Shown here: positions 6,819 to 7,308 of the stretch, piece after piece
Layout of the letters: each line of letters begins with the position of its first letter
How positions within the stretch are numbered: position 1 is the stretch's first letter
NCBI GenBank assembly: GCA_938015605.1
Contig: CALLPO010000061.1
Span: 1 to 7,308 of the forward strand
From: an uncultured Candidatus Altimarinota bacterium
GTDB taxonomy: Bacteria; Patescibacteriota; Gracilibacteria; BD1-5; UBA6164
DNA length: 7,308 nt
Reading direction: 5' to 3'
Notes under the pieces: model-generated
The model's database searches: none
Told to the model about the DNA's origin: nothing
What the model saw: the letters and a program-made list of their open reading frames with translations, nothing else
Position numbers and translations under genes: made by a program

Positions 6819-7308
6819 TTACATAAGCAACAAACTGTAGAATAAATACACTCAGTACAATACAATTATCCAATTCAGACTTTTTTGTATTTCAACTTTA
6901 TATTTTCAAAAATATTTGTAAATTATCCATAATAATCATACTCATAGTAATAAGATTATAATTTGTCAGATTTCCACTCATATATTAAAACCTAAAATAA
7001 GTTGTAATGGGCTACTTGAAACTTGCATTAAGTCCTTAAAAAATCATGCAAATCATAGTCAGTGAACCAATCACAATAAAAATACAAGCATATAGAGTTT
7101 CCAGTTAGACTCTGTTTTTTTTCAACTTCTTTGAATTTCAAATAACCCCAAAAATATTATAGAAAGAGTAATTCCTGATTCAACAAATATACTCTGAATA
7201 GTAAATAAATCTAGTCATGATAAGATAAGAGAAATACTGTGTGATACAGAAAATATAGTAGCAATATAGATAATAGATTTTGCTTTTTTTACAGCAATGA
7301 TAAGCAGT
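6819..7308 (-). CDS. HupE/UreJ_2-like integral membrane protein, N-terminus beyond the window
   Basis: The minus strand from 7307 down to the stop at 6819-6821 encodes 162 residues under UGA=Gly, with about 12 TGA codons; in the standard code no long frame exists. It matches the HupE/UreJ_2 family: S-V-S-H-S-I-S-L-I-L (20-29 of the fragment), V-E-S-G-I-T-L-S-I-I (42-51), G-L-V-H-G-L-G-F-A-G (79-88), and F-N-I-G-V-E-I-G-Q (107-115). Several hydrophobic helices span the rest. Family members are polytopic membrane proteins, some linked to hydrogenase or urease nickel insertion, others of unknown role. The two His motifs (SHS, VHG) are suggestive of metal handling. The start lies to the right of the window. 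It is convergent with the Bat operon and not part of it. I am confident of the family, not of the substrate. Confidence 0.85.

Overview
This window reads as a fragment of a patescibacterial (CPR) chromosome from the Absconditabacteria (SR1)/Gracilibacteria lineage, because UGA is a sense codon for glycine (NCBI translation table 25). Read with the standard code, every gene breaks into short pieces. With UGA as Gly, eight long, well-formed proteins appear, containing about 100 in-frame TGA codons, many at invariant family glycines. Examples are all the glycines of the MoxR Walker A loop, the G residues next to the von Willebrand A metal sites, and the H-G-L-G-F and F-N-I-G-V-E-I-G motifs of the HupE/UreJ-like protein. 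Tryptophan is always TGG. The DNA is AT-rich with very few CpG dinucleotides, and no CGA, CGG or CGC codon occurs in frame.

Layout. 1-131: a left-edge remnant that may be the 3' end of a gene (uncertain), followed by a strong hairpin terminator. 132-327: a non-coding leader with a promoter and an inverted repeat containing AACGGT. 328-789: ssb, a complete single-stranded DNA-binding protein with its own terminator at 819-849. 958-6782: a six-gene plus-strand operon, MoxR AAA+ ATPase, short DUF58 protein, BatD-like membrane protein, two membrane-anchored VWA proteins (BatA- and BatB-like), and a BatC-like protein with a partial TPR-like region and a long acidic, glycine-rich disordered segment. 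The first five genes overlap or lie within 4 nt of each other; the last follows a 64-nt gap. 6784-6811: a terminator shared by convergent genes. 6819-7308: the C-terminal part of a minus-strand HupE/UreJ_2-like membrane protein that runs off the right edge.

How the genes work together. The operon is a complete 'Bat' (MoxR-DUF58-VWA) module. In the general model for this family, the MoxR ATPase acts as a chaperone-like remodeler in the cytoplasm, DUF58 is its soluble adaptor, and the VWA pair with BatD and BatC form a membrane-bound metal-dependent (MIDAS) assembly projecting into the envelope. The physiological client is not known. For an episymbiotic or predatory CPR cell, a role in envelope or surface-complex maturation is plausible, but that is inference.

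The most notable points are the completeness of this module in a recoded genome, the AACGGT element that accounts for every intergenic CpG, the lack of Shine-Dalgarno sequences, and a HupE/UreJ-type protein in a lineage where its usual partners (hydrogenase, urease) are not expected.
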